NCBI GenBank assembly: GCA_963846585.1 | Contig: CAWJWO010000010.1 | Location: forward strand, 12,869 to 76,868 | Origin: JAAUTT01 sp963846585 | GTDB lineage: Bacteria; Bacteroidota; Bacteroidia; Bacteroidales; JAAUTT01 | Direction: 5' to 3' | Length of the DNA: 64,000 bases | Shown here: positions 63,075-64,000 of the stretch, in pieces | How positions within the stretch are numbered: the stretch's first letter is position 1 | Layout: the number at the start of each line of letters is the position of its first letter | Notes under the pieces: model-generated | What the model saw: the letters and a program-made list of their open reading frames with translations, nothing else | Told to the model about the DNA's origin: nothing | Databases searched by the model: none | Program-made: the position numbers and the translations under genes

Positions 63075-63094
63075 TTTTGTGTTAACAGGATTAT

Positions 63095-63300
63095 TTTAAT
63101 TAAGTAGGTTAGTCGGAAAGTAGGAGAGCAGAGTAGAATATATTCGTTGCTTAATCAAAAACGCGATTAATTATTGAGGCTATTTCTTTTGGTAAAAGAA
63201 ATGGTTTTTTTACTTTTGTCGGACTTAAAATAGTGCATAGTTAATAGTGCTTAGTGCATAGTTAATAGTGTTTAGTGCATAGTGCTTAGTATACAGAAGT
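63095..63300. repeat. TAGTGCATAG words after clpS
   Basis: GTTAGTCGGAAAGTAGGAGAGC at 63105-63130 and TAGTGC/TAGTTAA words at 63230-63292 occupy this stretch. No gene is seen. Confidence 0.65.
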
Positions 63301-63434
63301 TTGATATAAGTTGTAAAGGTTGTAGAAGTTGTAAAGGTTGTACCCTTCGACTCCGCTCAGGGTACGAGTACCTGAAGCCAGCAACGTCCAACTAACTAAC
63401 AACCAGCAACTAACAACTAACAACTAACAACTAT
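63301..63434 (+). repeat. GTTGTAAAGG words, CCCTTCGACTCCGCTCAGGG hairpin and ACTAACA array before tRNA-Ser
   Basis: AGTTGTAAAGGTTGTAG words (63309-63343), a short CCCTTCGACTCCGCTCAGGG hairpin (63343-63362) and CAACTAACAACCAGCAACTA words (63388-63434) precede the tRNA. The last family is the complement of that behind the ParB-like gene. Confidence 0.7.
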
Positions 63435-63438
63435 ATAA

Positions 63439-63527
<89 letters not shown>

Positions 63528-63550
63528 AGATTCAAAATTCAAGTAATTTT

Positions 63551-63586
63551 AAAAAACCTCAATGAGTTCATTCATTGAGGTTTTTG
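63551..63586 (+). terminator. Hairpin terminator after tRNA-Ser
   Basis: AAAACCTCAATGA and TTCATTGAGGTTTTT form a stem with a trailing T tract 24 nt after the tRNA. It is a typical intrinsic terminator. Confidence 0.8.
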
Positions 63587-63636
63587 CATTTTTGCAGACC
63601 TCATTTAGCATTAAATAATTATTATTTATATTTGCC

Positions 63637-63907
63637 TGACCGGTTACCTCAAGTCTAATTTTTCATCAGGTAACCGATTTGTAGCCTTATATATTGAAAA
63701 ATAACTATATATGTTTATATTTCTTTATAAACCCATTAAAATAAGGCCATGCGTGTAAAGAAAATTACTTACCCATCTTACCCTAAGTAATATTTATATT
63801 GTATTTACTGGGTTTGAACAGGGTAACTTGATTTTCCTTTAATGTTACCCAACTTACCCAATAAAATGTAATGTATATATTTATAATGAGTTAATAGGGT
63901 AACTTAA
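63637..63907. repeat. Cluster of GGTAAC/GTTACC motifs downstream of tRNA-Ser
   Basis: CGGTTACCTCAAG, CAGGTAACCG, CTTACCC, GGGTAACTTGA, GTTACCCAACTTACCC and GGGTAACTTAAG occur in both orientations. The first two form a 9-bp hairpin. No gene is present. This could be an operator cluster or a remnant of an integration site next to the tRNA. Confidence 0.45.
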
Positions 63908-63913
63908 GTATTT

Positions 63914-64000
63914 CTTAACCCCAACCCCTTAAAAAGGCATAGCCGTCAGGTTAATGTCTATATAGAGCAGAATGATAGATATTTAGTGTAAATGTAATGT
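63914..64000 (+). mobile_element. GIY-YIG repeat element, copy 3, first 87 nt
   Basis: TTAACCCCAACCCCTTAAAA with AGGCATAGCCGTCAGGTTAA and the following GTCTATATAGAGCAGAATGA match the reverse complement of 34660-34735, the upstream end of the complete element. The nuclease gene would begin outside the window. The orientation is plus. Confidence 0.8.

Overview
The window reads as a chromosomal segment of a Bacteroidota bacterium, probably of the order Bacteroidales. The base composition is AT-rich. Exported proteins start with MKK-type signal peptides or lipoprotein signals ending in SCKK/SCRS-like motifs. There are two TonB-dependent receptors with carboxypeptidase-like N-terminal domains, a DUF4249 lipoprotein, SiaB/SiaC (DUF1987) proteins and TAnnTTTG-type promoter boxes. 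Housekeeping genes are recA, smpB, purD, metY, clpS, a bcp-type peroxidase, a haem farnesyltransferase, a fused ccsBA and a tRNA-Ser(GCT). No phage, plasmid, CRISPR or rRNA is seen.

Layout: 1-180 is the truncated end of a repeated GIY-YIG element. 300-10000 carries a papain-like amidase, a PfkB kinase/ABC exporter pair, envelope proteins and a GH1 beta-glucosidase. 11383-25322 is a collinear signalling locus: CheR, a membrane GAF/PAS sensor, a degenerate second CheR, a stand-alone CheB, a GAF protein, a GAF/PAS/SpoIIE phosphatase, a SiaB-like kinase, SiaC, a TerB-ABCG fusion and two exported proteins of unknown function. 25366-33970 holds cyoE/ctaB, ccsBA, larC, larB and a four-gene nickel/cobalt ECF transporter, mostly overlapping. 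34031-34735 is a complete GIY-YIG element with terminal inverted repeats. 34823-50190 holds a TonB receptor, an aldo/keto reductase, purD, a DUF3857 protein, an esterase/GH26 mannanase pair, smpB and metY. 50625-63526 holds a NarL-type regulator, a TonB receptor/DUF4249 pair, an S9 peptidase, recA, bcp, a PD40/SPOR envelope protein, clpS and tRNA-Ser. A third GIY-YIG element enters at 63914.

The signalling locus joins chemotaxis-type methylation enzymes to a SiaABC-type partner switch without CheA, CheY, CheW or a classical receptor. The lar/ECF block couples nickel uptake with nickel-pincer cofactor assembly; larE and larA are not in the window.

The most unusual signal is between genes. First, a family of nested palindromes (1109-1231, 8458-8579, 54707-54824 and a shortened one at 54866-54930) begins within about 6 nt of a stop codon each time, always in the same orientation relative to the gene. 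Arm sequences differ completely between copies but stay self-complementary, while short internal motifs are conserved. Second, many gaps hold arrays of short words (AGTGCATAG, CCAGGAACCAAG, GTAGTAAGTC, GTTGTTAGTTG). The purine-rich or TAGTGC form follows stop codons and its complement precedes start codons, so the gap can fold on itself. I know of no standard feature class that covers either.
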